Shown piece after piece: positions 11,376 to 21,960 of a stretch of 64,000 nt of DNA. The DNA comes from Mytilisepta virgata (taxonomy: Eukaryota; Mollusca; Bivalvia; Mytilida; Mytilidae). The notes under the pieces are model-generated. The model saw only the letters and a program-made list of their open reading frames with translations. It was not told the DNA's origin and searched no databases. Within the stretch, counting starts at the first letter, position 1, and every line of letters starts with the position of its first letter. The position numbers and the translations under genes are program-made. The DNA lies in NCBI GenBank assembly GCA_028015205.1, contig CM051514.1, positions 48,314,150 to 48,378,149 of the forward strand, read 5' to 3'.

Positions 11376-11493
11376 TGCTTGACCAGAACTCAGATTGTAT
11401 TATCTTCCTTTTCCCGCACTTCTCGGTCGTCTCTGGATCTTTCATCGGTCTCTAGGGACTGATACTCTCACTGTAATTGTTTAGTAAATTAAA

Positions 11494-11760
11494 ATGGACA
11501 GGACAAAGGTAGTTCGTCCCCGTGTACAAATAAACACGTGTAATAAAGTAGAATTACCGAAACTATCGGGGATAAGACCTCAGATAGCTGAAAAAATTGT
11601 GTAGTTTAGGGCATTAGGTCCCCTTAACTGGGAGAAATTAATAAAGATACCATATGTGAAATCATCATATGAGTTGTTCGAGTCTGTAGATTTCTCCGTA
11701 CCTACACAAGTGTTCACGGATTTAGACCCATTTAAATCTAACGTAGGTAATCAATGTTGA
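11494..11760 (+). pseudogene. Gypsy gag N-terminus with helix-hairpin-helix motif
   Basis: From the ATG at 11,494 the frame runs to a TGA at 11,758 with one in-frame TAG at 11,602. Residues about 17-37 read INTCNKVELPKLSGIRPQIA followed by EKIV, the pattern of ComEA-type helix-hairpin-helix DNA-binding motifs (IN-x-A/C-x-x-x-EL-x-x-L-x-GI-x-x-x-x-A-x-x-I). The stretch after the TAG continues in the same frame with protein-like sequence (LGPLNWEKLIKIPYV), showing that the stop is a lesion or a recoding site. It lies just downstream of the promoter array and is the apparent start of the element's polyprotein. Confidence 0.65.
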
Positions 11761-13095
11761 CCCCTAGCCCATTTCACACACCTGTCAGTAGCCCAACTCT
11801 TGAACAGGAAATGCAGGTAGGCCAGACACTTGAACAGTCGAAATTGAGTGAAGCTTTAGGGGGCATGTCATTACAAAGGCAAGGAAAAGTAAAATAAAAA
11901 TCTCAATTAAGCCAGACGAGCTTGTTTGATCCTTTTCATACGCCACAAATGAATGTTAAATTAGAAACTGAGACACAGGTACCATCCCAAGATATGAACT
12001 TACAGAATACATTAAACATGGATTCACAAAATATTATACACGCACATGCACCATTACAACGCAATGTTATAAACACAAAACCAGTGGATTATGTGGATTT
12101 GTTACCGGACGTACCAAACTCCGGTGTGAATTTGCAACAAACAGGAGTCGCCATGGGTTTACAGCCTAGCATATATGAGTAGACCCCTGTTTCGACATGG
12201 TTTACCCGTTTCGGCAGGGTTTACCCCAGTTCACACTGGTTTCCCGGTAATAACTACTGGGCATGCAGGCTTGACCCATGCTGCTCCTTATCCGATGCAC
12301 TACCAGTATCAGCCAAACATTGCTGAGCAAAATCCACAAATGTGTGCATATATTGGTTCACAAACTTCTCACCAAGTCACAACCTTCCATGTCAACACAT
12401 ATTCTACCGAATATTCCGTCTTTACAGTACGCGCAACCGCAAGCTGTTCACCCGATTCACGCCGCGCCATTTCAACATGTTTGATCGTGCATCAGCGCAT
12501 TCTTGGAAACCGCTTAACACCATGACTGCTCCAAGATAGGATTCAGATTTGTCTACAACCGACAGTTATTATTCCAGAGGTCATTCTCCAGATCGCAACA
12601 GTCGTTCACGTCACCGTAGACACAAGAAACGGTCATATCAGCGCCGTTCTGACAGATATCATTCACCGACGAGGCGAAATCTCGATGAATTGTTCCAGCA
12701 CAATCGAAATACACAACCCGATGCACGCACACATACCAAACCAGACAATGTTGACAAGAAACTCAATGCCAATGGGGAAGCAGTCAAGGAGACGGCTTAC
12801 CGCCGTGATTGTTTGCCTTCAGTAGATCGCCGGGATGACACTCCTGTGAAAACTCAGGAAACTGGGCCAAAACCAGTCAACCGTTCATTTATTTCCTCAT
12901 TCAAGACTTTGAAGTCTAATGGACAGTCAAATTGGAAAGCTTTTTATACCAAATTTATGGGGTATGCCCTCATCAGAATGGACAGACGAGGAATAAAAAA
13001 TATCAGCTTTGTTGGTGCCTGGATGGCAAAGCAAGTGAATACTACACTTTGCTGTTAGAGGGAAATGCTAACATTACATACAGTGAAATGATAGA
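11761..13095 (+). pseudogene. Gypsy gag, linker and capsid-like region
   Basis: Frames at 11,922-12,182 (Gln/Pro/Asn-rich), 12,175-12,525 and 12,549-13,058 belong to one broken reading region. The 12,549 frame begins with an Arg/Ser-rich block (SRSRHRRHKKRSYQRRSDRY), probably nucleic-acid binding. It then reaches SSFKTLKSNGQSNWKAFYTKF, which resembles the first helices of Gypsy capsids, and breaks near 12,960-13,060. The SINE at 13,105 then splits capsid in two. Confidence 0.6.
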
Positions 13096-13104
13096 TAAAC
13101 TGGA

Positions 13105-13262
13105 GGGGTCTCGGTGGCCGAGTGGTCTAGGTAGTTCGTCGTGACTACTAATGATCACTAGCCTGTCAACGCTGGGGTTGTGAGTTCGAATCTCATCTGT
13201 GGCGGGGTGTGCTGAAAACGGCGTTAAACCACTACTAAACAAACTAAACAAACTAAACAAAC
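13105..13262 (+). mobile_element. tRNA-derived SINE inserted in gag
   Basis: Target duplication TAAACTGGA at 13,096-13,104 and 13,263-13,271 brackets the insertion. The head has an A box (TGGCCGAGTGG) and a B-box-like GAGTTCGAATC; the tail is a tandem AAACAAACT-type repeat rather than poly(A). The A-box-to-B-box distance is long, as in Ser/Leu-type tRNA heads. It interrupts gag, and the capsid-like reading resumes after it at about 13,270, so it came after the Gypsy element. Confidence 0.85.
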
Positions 13263-13263
13263 T

Positions 13264-13566
13264 AAACTGGAAAAGAGATTTGGGTTCCAGGATCTTCCGG
13301 AAACATCTATGTTACAGTTTCAGGTCAGCATACAAGAGAAAAAAGAAAGTCTCGAGGACTGGGCTGGCCGTGTACTTTCCCTAGCAACAAAAGCATTCAG
13401 AGGGCTACCTGACCTACACATGACACAACAGGCAGTATTAAAGTTTTGTCAAGGTTGCGTCGACAGAGAAGCGGGACAACATGCTTGTAATGTTAAACCA
13501 GGGGATATGGACTCCGCAATCGATGTAATAAAATTGTTCCAACACTCCAGGAAAGCTGTCCATTGA
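13264..13566 (+). pseudogene. Gypsy gag, capsid C-terminal part
   Basis: Reading 13,309-13,566 gives QVSIQEKKESLEDWAGRVL and LATKAFRGLP, typical of the C-terminal capsid helices of Gypsy gag (a QxxxESxxxWAxRVxxLA pattern), ending in a stop at 13,564. It continues the capsid region interrupted by the SINE. Confidence 0.7.
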
Positions 13567-13657
13567 AATAGTAATGTACAAGAACAGAATCTTATTGATT
13601 TAGACTCTGAACCGCCAAAAATTCAGTACCACTGCTGATTCTGAGTCCAAAACCTAT

Positions 13658-13942
13658 ATGGAGAACCAGATTAGCGACCTGGTTGCCAGTTTAAAAAATC
13701 TGACAGTCAAATTAGATAAAGACAGTAAGGCCAAACCTGCTCAAGCTTATCATGGCCGCAGAGGGTCACATAACGGTTATTCCGGTTCTTCATCGGATAG
13801 CAGCAGTACTGAGCGCCGACGTGGAAGTAGACGTCCATTTCGTGGTCAATGTTATAACTGTGGCCGAACTGGACACATGGTCAGAGATTGCAAATTTAAG
13901 AGCAAAAGTAATAAGTCAACAGTGAAACAAATTAAACGTTAA
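13658..13942 (+). pseudogene. Gypsy nucleocapsid with CCHC zinc knuckle
   Basis: The frame contains a coiled-coil-like start (ISDLVASLKNLTVKLDK), a Ser/Arg-rich linker, then CYNCGRTGHMVRDC, a perfect CX2CX4HX4C zinc knuckle at about 13,850-13,891, and a Lys-rich tail. This is the RNA-binding nucleocapsid end of gag. It stops at 13,940, about 55 bp before the protease frame. Confidence 0.9.
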
Positions 13943-13997
13943 GATAAGACCAAAAAGAGCAAAGTCAAATTTCAGGGTAAGAACCCGGAACAATCTG

Positions 13998-15050
13998 ATG
14001 AATCAGAATCTTCTGATGACAATGCTGATAGTACCGTATCAGTTGGTCAACTTGGGACAGCTCGTATGGCTAGAGTTGGTTATTATACAGGACCAGCGTG
14101 TCAATGCAATTCTTGACACTGGGGTCCAGGTCAGTATCTTATCTGATCGTGTTTTCAATAAATTGAAAACGAAACCATATACTATCAGAGAAACCCTGCT
14201 TCATGCAGCTGGGCGAGACATGAGTATGAAATATCGGATTGTTCAACCTATGCGTTTTACCATTAATGGCAAGGTGTTTCGAGATGGCCTACACATTGCG
14301 CCATTGGACTGCAAAATACTCATTGGATTAGACTTTCTAGAGAAATATGGTGCCGATATCAGTCTAGGAAAAATGAATATGAAACTATGTGGTAGACAAA
14401 TTAAGTTAACCATTGGCACTAAACCAGAACCGTCAGTGAACAAGGTGACAGTTCCAGTTAGAACCGTGGTTCCACCAAATTCGGTAGTTAGATTAACCTG
14501 CAACACGACACCGCAACAGTCTGATTTCATTGTTGAGCCATCAGATCCTTCACCATGTCTTGTTCCTCGCACTGTTTGCAGGAGAAACAAAAAATCTGAA
14601 CTTTGTTTTGTCAATGTGACTGAAAATAATTTGATTTTAAAGGAGGGTCAAGAAGTAGCTCATGTTGAAACAGCTGAGGTTGAGAAAACCATGTCCGACT
14701 CTTCAGTGGGAACAATTACGCAGGAAATCAGTCAAAGTACCGGTAAGAGCAAGTCTCGTGCAAAGTTACCAGTTCATGTGCAAGAACTATATACAAAATC
14801 GTTCAAAGGGTTAGATACGACTCAACAAGAGGCACTTAAACAACTCCTGTACAACTACAGCGATGTATTTGCCAAAGATGAGTTTGATCTAGGCAATTTT
14901 ACAGAGATAGAACATTCTATAGACACTGGCAGTGCCAAGCCAGTAAAGGAAAGATTCCGCCGTACTCCCACATGCTTTGTTGATGAGGAGGACGCCCATC
15001 TTAAAAAGATGTTGGATGCTGGAATTAGTCAACCATCCATATCGGAATGA
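13998..15050 (+). pseudogene. Gypsy protease and start of reverse transcriptase
   Basis: A 350-codon open frame. The protease active site reads AILDTGVQVSIL (D-T-G), followed downstream by ILIGLDFLEKYGADI, the second conserved block of retropepsins. About 200 residues of connector follow. Then comes the usual N-terminal approach to Gypsy RT: a YSDVFAKDEFDLG-like stretch, EHSIDTGSAKPVKERFRRTP and a KKMLDAGISQPS segment. The frame ends at a TGA at 15,048, inside the RT finger domain. The protease itself looks intact. Confidence 0.85.
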
Positions 15051-15660
15051 TGCTCAGCGCCAGTGCTTATTCGAAAGCGGGACGGCATGGTTAGATGGTG
15101 TTAAGACTATAGGAAGTTGAATCAAGTCACTTCTAAAGAAATTTTTCCTTTACCGTTGATAGATCAATGCCTAGACGCTCTCCAGGGAATATTTGGTACT
15201 CAAAGCTTGATGCTAATAGTGTGTATTATCAGATCCGTATCAAACGGGAAGATCGAAAGAAAACAGCGTTTATCACGAAATACGGCTTATTCGAATGTGT
15301 TCGTATGAGTGAGTTTTGGACTGTGCAATGCTCCTAGCACGAATGCCCGAGTTATGAATTTAGTTCTTCGGGGATTGACGTGGAAAACAATACTTGCCTT
15401 TTTAGACGATATTTTGGTTTTAGGAACCGATTTAGAGACTCACTTTGAAAACCTCAAGACTTTATTCGAGCGTTTCAGACAAAATAAGCTCAAGTTAAAA
15501 CCGAGAAAATGTGACTTATATAAGCAGTCGGTTGAATTTCTGGGAAGAAAAGTTAGTATCAAGGGACTTGAGATTGGAAAGCAATACAGGACTGGCCAAC
15601 ACCGAGATGTACACGCGAAGTTGAACAATTTCTCGGGTTTGTGACCTATCATAGGAATTT
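15044..15660 (+). pseudogene. Gypsy reverse transcriptase core, disrupted
   Basis: After the stop at 15,048 the homology continues (APVLIRKRDGMVRWC, then DYRKLNQVT) through another stop at about 15,103. It passes through a frame-damaged fingers/palm segment (15,117-15,308) and into SFGLCNAPST (block 4). The catalytic FLDD is at 15,399-15,410, followed by the thumb (ENLKTLFERF, LKPRKCDLYKQSVEFLG). FLDD is an accepted variant of YXDD. At least two stops and one frame change make it non-functional. Confidence 0.85.
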
Positions 15661-16208
15661 TATCAAGAGCTACGCCAAGGCAGCCGCACCCTGTACAAAC
15701 AGGGAAAGCTCCGTTTAAGTGGGAGAAACGCCAGCAAAAAGCTTTTGAACAGCTTAATAAACAGCTTTTACAAGCGCCTGTTTTATCTTTGCCAACCAAG
15801 GATGGTCATTTTATTTTGGACACATATGCCTATAACAGAGCCATTGGAGCTGAGTTACTCCAAGTCCAGAATGGTGTTGAGAAAACGATTGCCTATGGTA
15901 GCTTCATGTTAACTCCAGAACAACGTAACTATTGCACACCGAGAAAAGAACTGCTTGCAGTTATCCGTTTTACCAGGCAGTTTATGCATTATTTGCTGGG
16001 GCGACAATTTACAGTTCACACAGATCCCAGTAGTTTAACATGGCTTGTAAATTTCAAGGAGCCACAGGGACAATTAGCTCGCTGGATGGAGGAACTGAGC
16101 CAATACGATATGATCATTAAACATAGACCGGGAAGATTGCACGACGATGTAGACGCGTTATCCCGTATGTCAGATGAGATGTCATATTGTCCTAAGTACA
16201 ACTCCTGA
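15661..16208 (+). pseudogene. Gypsy RNase H domain with altered first active-site residue
   Basis: From about 15,789 the frame reads FILDTYAYNRAIGAELLQ, TPRKELLAVI and VHTDPSSLTWL, then the connection ending DVDALSRM. Gypsy RNase H normally has D-A-S where DTYAY stands here, so the first catalytic Asp is replaced by Tyr. The Glu of RKELLAV and the Asp of HTD are kept. The stretch 15,645-15,788 links to RT in a different frame. Confidence 0.85.
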
Positions 16209-16303
16209 AAAAAATGCTTCAGGATTTGCCATGCAAAGAATGTGCTTATTGTCAACGTGCACATAAGACTTGAGTCAAGTTTTTACATGAAGTTGACGAT
16301 GTT

Positions 16304-16816
16304 GTGCCATTAGCCAAACCAAAGAGAAAATACATACGCAGACAGAAGGAGATAGATGATCCTTCAAGTGCTTTAATTGGTATGTTTGGTCGAACAAAAG
16401 AGACTGAAACTAGTGGTAATGATGAAAACCAGCTCTTGACAACTGGAATGGAGTTTTACCTGACTCGAGATACACAGTCGATTACTGTTCATACAGACAA
16501 TTCATGTCATGTGACCGCTATATCTGATGACCAGGGAATATCTATTCAAGGATTTTCTCATGATGAGATAAAACAGGAACAGTCCGCTGACAAGGACTTA
16601 GTTTTTATTTTGAATTGGCTTAGGAATCAGGAGGAGCCAACAGAGAATGAACTTTTTCTTGCTTCGCCAGCAGCGAAGAGTTTTTGGATTAATAGAGACA
16701 TGTTTTTTCTCGATAATAGCGGGGTACTTAGAAACATTTCGAAGAAAAATGAGTATCAGTCAAGACTTGTGGTACCAGTCGAACTCCGGGATACTGTTCC
16801 CCGGATAAACCATTAA
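16304..16816 (+). pseudogene. Gypsy RNase H to integrase linker
   Basis: The 170-codon frame starts with a basic patch (KPKRKYIRRQKEIDD). It ends in the segment that usually precedes integrase in Gypsy polyproteins (SADKDLVFILNWL, then a LxxxxPAAKSFWI-like stretch and the strand VLRN, SRLVVPVELRD). It stops just before the zinc-binding domain. Confidence 0.7.
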
Positions 16817-17891
16817 TTTCCCTCTGTGGAACATGAAGGTACAGAAAGGACAATGGATAAAGTCAAGACTAAATACCACAGGTACAATATGTCAAGAGAT
16901 ATTCGCAATTTTGTTATTACTTGCGATGTGTGTAGCTAAGACAAGAAACCGTTAAGACGTGCAAAGTGTCATCTTACTCCTTATCACTCAGGAGCACCAA
17001 TGGAACGAGTGCATTTAGATTTCATGGGACCATTACCGAAGACAAAGAGTGGTAATGAACACATTTCGATGATTGTGGACCAACTCACAAAATGAACAGA
17101 ATGTATTGCCCTACCATCATAGACAGCTGAAGTTACAGCACAAGCCGCTATCAACGAATTTTTTGCCAGATTTGGTTATCCGTTTGAAATTTTCACGGAC
17201 CAGGGCCGGAATTTTGAACATTCCTTATTCAAATCTGTGTGTGAACTTTTACAGATACACAAGGCTAGGACAACGCCTTATCGACCGTCTGCCAATGGCC
17301 AAGTTGAGCGCCAGAACAGAAGACTTATGGAGATGTTTTGTAGACTCATCACAGGATGACTGGGATATTCACTTACCCCAGTTGGCAGGAGCTATGCGTT
17401 CCTGTGTAAACCGGAGTACTGGTTATACGCCAAACCGTTTAATGTTAGGCCGTGAGACTAACCAGCCCACTGACTTGATGTTCAGCAGTGGTAATGAGAG
17501 GAAATACTCCGACAGTGATGAATATGTGGTTGGATTGGAAACAGCAATCCGGAAATCTCAAGAGATAGCCCGGCGGACGTTAAAGGCAACACAACAGAAG
17601 ATGAAAAGAGATTATGATCTTCGTGTCCTGGAAAAACAGTACAAGGAAGGTGATCTTGTGTTTGTTCTTGATACAGCCCAAATCAAGGGAATGAACAAGA
17701 AGTTGAGCCCACCGTCGAAAGGACCGGGTGTGATTGCTAAGAAATTCATCGCGTATGTTTACCGCGTCAAATTGCAACGCGTTGTTTTTACAAACAACCG
17801 TGACCGTTTGAAGCCTTGCAGGGGCCGCAAGATTCCGGTATGTATACAGGACTGTCAGAAACGTGTGTTAAGGTTGCACTCCACAAATTAA
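16817..17891 (+). pseudogene. Gypsy integrase
   Basis: The H2C2 zinc module is readable at about 16,830-16,940 (HEGTERTMDK, KYHRYNMS, CDVCS). The catalytic DDE residues are present. The first Asp is in VHLDFMGPLP (codon 17,018), the second in IFTDQGRNFE (17,198-17,200) and the Glu in NGQVERQNR (17,306-17,308). In-frame stops interrupt the core (for example at about 17,091 and 17,358). The last open part (frame 17,073-17,891) gives an Arg/Lys-rich C-terminal domain with KEGDLVFVLD and GPGVI, the usual SH3-like fold with no chromodomain. Stop at 17,889. Confidence 0.85.
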
Positions 17892-18520
17892 TAGTACCAT
17901 TTTCTATGTGAAGTGAGCTAACAAATGTCATGGTCTTGTGCCATCTTCAGAGTAAATAATACCCATATACATATATATATATTCTGAAAGGCCATTATGT
18001 TAGCATTGTTTCAATCATGATAAAATAAATAAAAAATATCCATGGAAACCTAGTTGGCATAGCAACATTTCAAAAATTGTCATAAAAAAAGCTTTAAAAA
18101 TGTTAAATTTCACTCCACTTCGGCTTAAAATTGAGGTCTGATGCAGCGTTTCAATCCAATTGAGACTTAATTTTCCAGATTCTGCATAAAATTCCATTAC
18201 ATATGTGGGAAAAAAAAGGTTTACTTTTCCGGCTCTTTTTTTCGCAATTTAACTTACCAGTGCAGGTGCCGATTATCACTGTCAAAGTTTTACACACCAC
18301 ATGTCAATTCACAAGTCCCAGTTTATGACCTCCCATTACTTGTCAGAAGCAAAATCAGTTAATGTTTTCGTATTTTTTTAAACTAAAATCTATCCTCTTT
18401 CAGTCAATATTACAATTTTGAGGTTAAGACATTTATTATTTATCTATCATGTAGTCAAACTTTACCAACTCTAATAATTAATAAAATTCTGGGGGTGCAT
18501 TTCTCCGAAACTAAGACAAT
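17892..18520. other. AT-rich stretch after the Gypsy element
   Basis: No coding signal and no LTR-like start recognised. It includes a short TA run near 17,970. Confidence 0.4.
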
Positions 18521-18522
18521 TA

Positions 18523-18747
18523 GTGGAGTGCAACCTAAACGGTGAAGATGTCTTGACGGACCAGTCCAGAAAATCTGGTAAGAGTAGAAAATATTGTATT
18601 TATAAGGGCACAGACACAGGCGAAATGATGGTCCAATGCGACAATTGTAAGGATTGGTTTCACCTTACATGTGTCCACCTTAGTCCAAATGAGGCAGAAG
18701 CATTAGATAAATATACCTGCCCAAACTGTCAAACAGTGACCCCGTAA
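18523..18747 (+). CDS. PHD-finger protein or exon
   Basis: The 74-codon frame reads a PHD finger. QCDNCKDWFHLTC carries the second Cys pair, the conserved Trp, the His and the following Cys, and CPNC forms the last pair. The first zinc pair is incomplete: the usual C-x-C reads YCIY, so one Cys is replaced by Tyr. PHD fingers read histone H3 tails; they also occur in ORF1 of CR1-type LINEs. The frame stays open upstream of its ATG, so it may be an exon rather than a full ORF. It lies about 630 bp after the integrase on the same strand. Whether it belongs to the Gypsy element, to the following remnant or to neither is not settled. Confidence 0.6.
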   Translation: MECNLNGEDVLTDQSRKSGKSRKYCIYKGTDTGEMMVQCDNCKDWFHLTCVHLSPNEAEALDKYTCPNCQTVTP

Positions 18748-18869
18748 CTTAAAAAAAACCAAAAGAGGGGGGAAAAGAGGCTAAGGGATAAGGCATTAAC
18801 TCTGCAAAATTATTTATAGGTGTTTGAAATTTTCTGACATAAGTGATAGCTTTCTTGTCTATTTTCAGA

Positions 18870-19592
18870 ATGAGTGACACTGAGACTGATGTTAAGAGGG
18901 CCTGGAAGAGATAAACCAATAGGGCTGCTGGAAGAGGCCGCGCAGGATTGCTTTCCCTCTCATCGACGGACCTGCGGCATAGACTTAGACAGGTCGCAGC
19001 CAAGTCGCCAACCCCGGAACCTGTTTCCGGACAGTATAAGCGGCGGTCAAGGAGGCAACTGGGAAGGCCAAAAACCCTGGTTGTACAAGGGACTACCCAG
19101 GGAGTCACCATGATCAGCGTCATGGTGCCTGAAAATGGACCGGAAGCTGAGGGATTACGTGGTCTGGTCTCACCTGACCAACCTGTTTGACAACCGGGTC
19201 TCTGACTCGGTTATTCGTGATCCTGAGTACCAGGAACAGAGGAGGAATGCTGTGCATCAATTGGCCAGGTGGGTCGTAGGTAGACCCGATGCTACGGTTG
19301 GCCAGTTGATAACCTTCGTTAACAAAAAGGTCAGGTTCCCCTGCCGAATGTAAGGTGTGGGTGGGGGCTGTGAAAGCCTTGCGACAGACATGTCGGGAGT
19401 TCCGGTGGACATCACCGGATAGGTTTACCATTAAACCTGCTGCGGACCTGGAGGTATTCTGTGGACTTGGTCCTGGCGGGAGCTGAGGCGATGCCCGAAC
19501 CTTCATATGGGCTAGTCCTGGATCTGCCAGAAGATGAAGTTGCAGAGGACTTGGGATTCATCCGACTCCAGCGAGAGGAGGGCCCACGTTAG
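18870..19592 (+). pseudogene. GC-rich degenerate coding remnant, unknown family
   Basis: Composition jumps to GC-rich here, unlike the flanks. The start is preceded by a good 3' splice site (CTATTTTCAG at 18,858-18,867). From ATG 18,870 the frame gives MSDTETDVKRAWKR, a TAA, then continues in frame as an Arg/Pro-rich stretch to about 19,190. Further readable pieces shift frame (SVIRDPEYQEQRRNAVHQLA at about 19,207-19,266) and end near 19,592. It looks like a decayed gag- or env-like transposon gene. No motif identified. Confidence 0.45.
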
Positions 19593-20336
19593 AGGTGGAG
19601 TTTTAGTAATAGTAGATTTTTACTTTATGTCTTGTTAAGTTTTATTTTAAAATGTCATGTAAATTTTTAGTAGACATTAGGGTGAAATTCGAGACAAGGA
19701 TTTAGAAATCCATTGGAAGGTTAAATTTTTTATTGTGGCTATGGCAGGCGAAGTTAAATTAATATTAATTGTCTAGTGTAAATCTTTTTGAAATGAATTG
19801 ATAATGATTTAGTGTTTTTTTCTCTGGAACACGGTTAAGGTTAAAGAATAATATAGAATTTTCCCCACTCCGAGGGCTGGAGGAATACCTAGTTACCGGG
19901 TTGATAAGTAGTAATGATCACTATGTAGATAAGTGATAGATTTTTGATAAATACGCTATCTTTTTCCTTTTCGGTATAATAAGCATATATAAGTTTTATA
20001 TGAGAAGCCTTAATATTGTTGATATTTTGAGTAATAGTCCTCGTAAAGTTATGTATGAGTGTTGATATACACTTAGATGTTTAATATGTCACTTTGATTT
20101 TTGAGACTCTTTTCATGGGTGGCCTAGCAAACCATCACATGTGTCAGTTAATTTGTGGCGATAACTTTTTGATAAATGTTTATCCTTTCTGAGCGATGAA
20201 TTTTTGGGAAACTCAGCATTTGGCTGGCTGGGGTTTTGAGTAGGACAAGGGACAGGCTTTGTACCTGTTTTTAAGGTTAATTAAGGGTTTGATAGGTACC
20301 GATAAGTTTTAAGATATCGACATAGTTAACATTCCT
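19593..20336. other. AT-rich stretch, no gene
   Basis: AT-rich with no open frame of interest; it may be the 3' untranslated part of the preceding element. Confidence 0.4.
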
Positions 20337-20553
20337 TGTAACACCCATCCTTTTTGAAATTGGGGGTGGTGTTGTGAAATTACCCGATGTGTATCGGGGG
20401 TTCCCGGTAAGCTTCAGATTTATCCGTGTGACGTCACCATGCGGAATGCACCCGGACTCTTGATGGGGCAGCTGGGATGAATATGTAAGAGCCCAGCCTC
20501 TTTCTGACGCTCTAAGCCATTGAGTACGAAGCACGTTTAGAGTGCACACAACA
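20337..20553 (+). repeat. possible LTR (weak)
   Basis: The segment starts TGTAACACCC and ends CACACAACA, so it is TG..CA bounded. It contains a CRE (TGACGTCA at 20,431-20,438) and short inverted strings (ACACCC.. and ..GGGTGGTGT). There is no target duplication and no second copy in the window. Offered as a candidate LTR only. Confidence 0.25.
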
Positions 20554-21515
20554 GTTTTTCTTAGAACTTTTCATGACGTCATGAATTGAAGGAACATACT
20601 CAAAAGATTGATAGCTGGACAATTGGCTGTATCATATACCCATAGACAACCATATATCAAATAAAACATATTTCTTCAAGCTTTCACTGTATATAAATAT
20701 TTTTAAGGAATTCCTTTCCAAATTCTTACCATTACAGAAAGATAACTGACAAAAAATAGGCCTCCCCCCTTCATATATTTTAAAAACAGACCAACCTCAG
20801 AGCATCCTAGCAAAGATTCCTGCGTAATTTAGAGAACTGAGTATATGTGTTTTCCAAAGTACACATTCAACTGGTTTCAGCACATGTAGTTTCAGGGTAC
20901 ATTCGCCGCCTTTTAAAATTGCTACATGAAGTGGTATAAAAATGTTGTGTTTTCACCTACACTATTTTTGGATGTTTTCAGAGTAGTCTCCCATTAATAA
21001 AACTTTTCTGAAAATAATTGCTTTTTTACATTTCATGCATTTTTTTAAACTTAAAATAAAGCCAAGACTCTAATTTAAATAATGAAACCAAAAAACAATC
21101 AGAAATCAATATCTAGAACTTATAAATAGAGGGAATTCCATACCTATGACATCATATATTTAGGGAAAAATCACTGGAATTTTATACGAAACTGTTGTTT
21201 GCATTCTTAGAGAGACCGACCACAATTGTATAATTATAGGAAGTGTTCCAGGGGAAACCACACATTTTGTATGTAAGTAATACTTACTATCATCTATATA
21301 ACACCAATTATACAATGATATCCAATAATATTAAACATGTGTAATTATGTATAGTGAGTTCATTAAATATGGCTATTATTATACCCATACACAACTACAT
21401 ACCCGTAAATACAATTTTGATATTTTATGTTGTGTATAACGCTCCAACAGTCCTTATTTAGACATATGAAAGTGAGGCAATTTATATGTTATGTTATTGT
21501 ATGTACATGTATCTA
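20554..21515. other. AT-rich stretch, no gene
   Basis: Nothing beyond AT-rich sequence and short A or T runs. Confidence 0.4.
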
Positions 21516-21519
21516 GATT

Positions 21520-21960
21520 CTGGTACAACCAGAATTGTGCAATGCTGGTAGAAAAATTCATTCCAGAATTATTACTAGACGAATTTTCCAGCATTGCAGA
21601 TACTGGAAGATGCTGGAAAATTCTGGTAAACCGGCATTGTAACACATTTTCACAGAAAATCATGAATCAACCAGAATTTACCAGAATTGCAGATTCTGGA
21701 CAATGCTGGTAAATTCTGGTTATACTAGCATTGCAGATTCTGGACAATGCTGGTAAATTCTGGTTATACCAGCATTGCAGATACTAGTAAATGCTGGAAG
21801 ATTCTGGTTATACCATAAATGCAGATTCTGGACAATGCTGGAAGATTCTGGTTAAACCAGCATTGCAGATTCTGGAGAATGCTGGAAGATTCCAGCTAAA
21901 CCAGAATTGCAGACACTGGACAATGCTGGTAAATCTGTAATTCTATCCAACATAATTTTA
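21520..21960. repeat. 44-bp minisatellite with self-complementary units
   Basis: The core unit combines GCAGATTCTGGACAATGCTG and GTAAATTCTGGTTATACCAG plus CATT, repeating at about 44 bp for roughly nine copies with divergence at both edges. Each unit carries ATTCTGG against CCAGAAT and AATGCTGG against CCAGCATT, so every copy can fold with itself or its neighbours. Confidence 0.85.

Larger units (their letters stand above)
10950..17891 (+). mobile_element. degenerate Ty3/Gypsy LTR retrotransposon
   Basis: Domains follow the Gypsy order on one strand: gag, CCHC knuckle, aspartic protease, reverse transcriptase, RNase H, integrase (H2C2, then DDE, then a basic C-terminus). RNase H before integrase separates Gypsy from Copia. 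The coding region is broken by several stops and frame changes and by a SINE in gag. I could not identify a matching LTR pair, a convincing primer-binding site or target duplication, so the outer limits are only those of the promoter array and the end of the integrase frame. Confidence 0.85.

Noticed and set aside
14243..14614. 123-codon minus-strand ORF in the protease region
   Set aside because: Antisense shadow of the Gypsy protease frame.
20337..20553. 3' LTR of the Gypsy element at 11-18 kb
   Set aside because: No matching copy was found upstream of gag and no target duplication; kept only as a weak LTR candidate.
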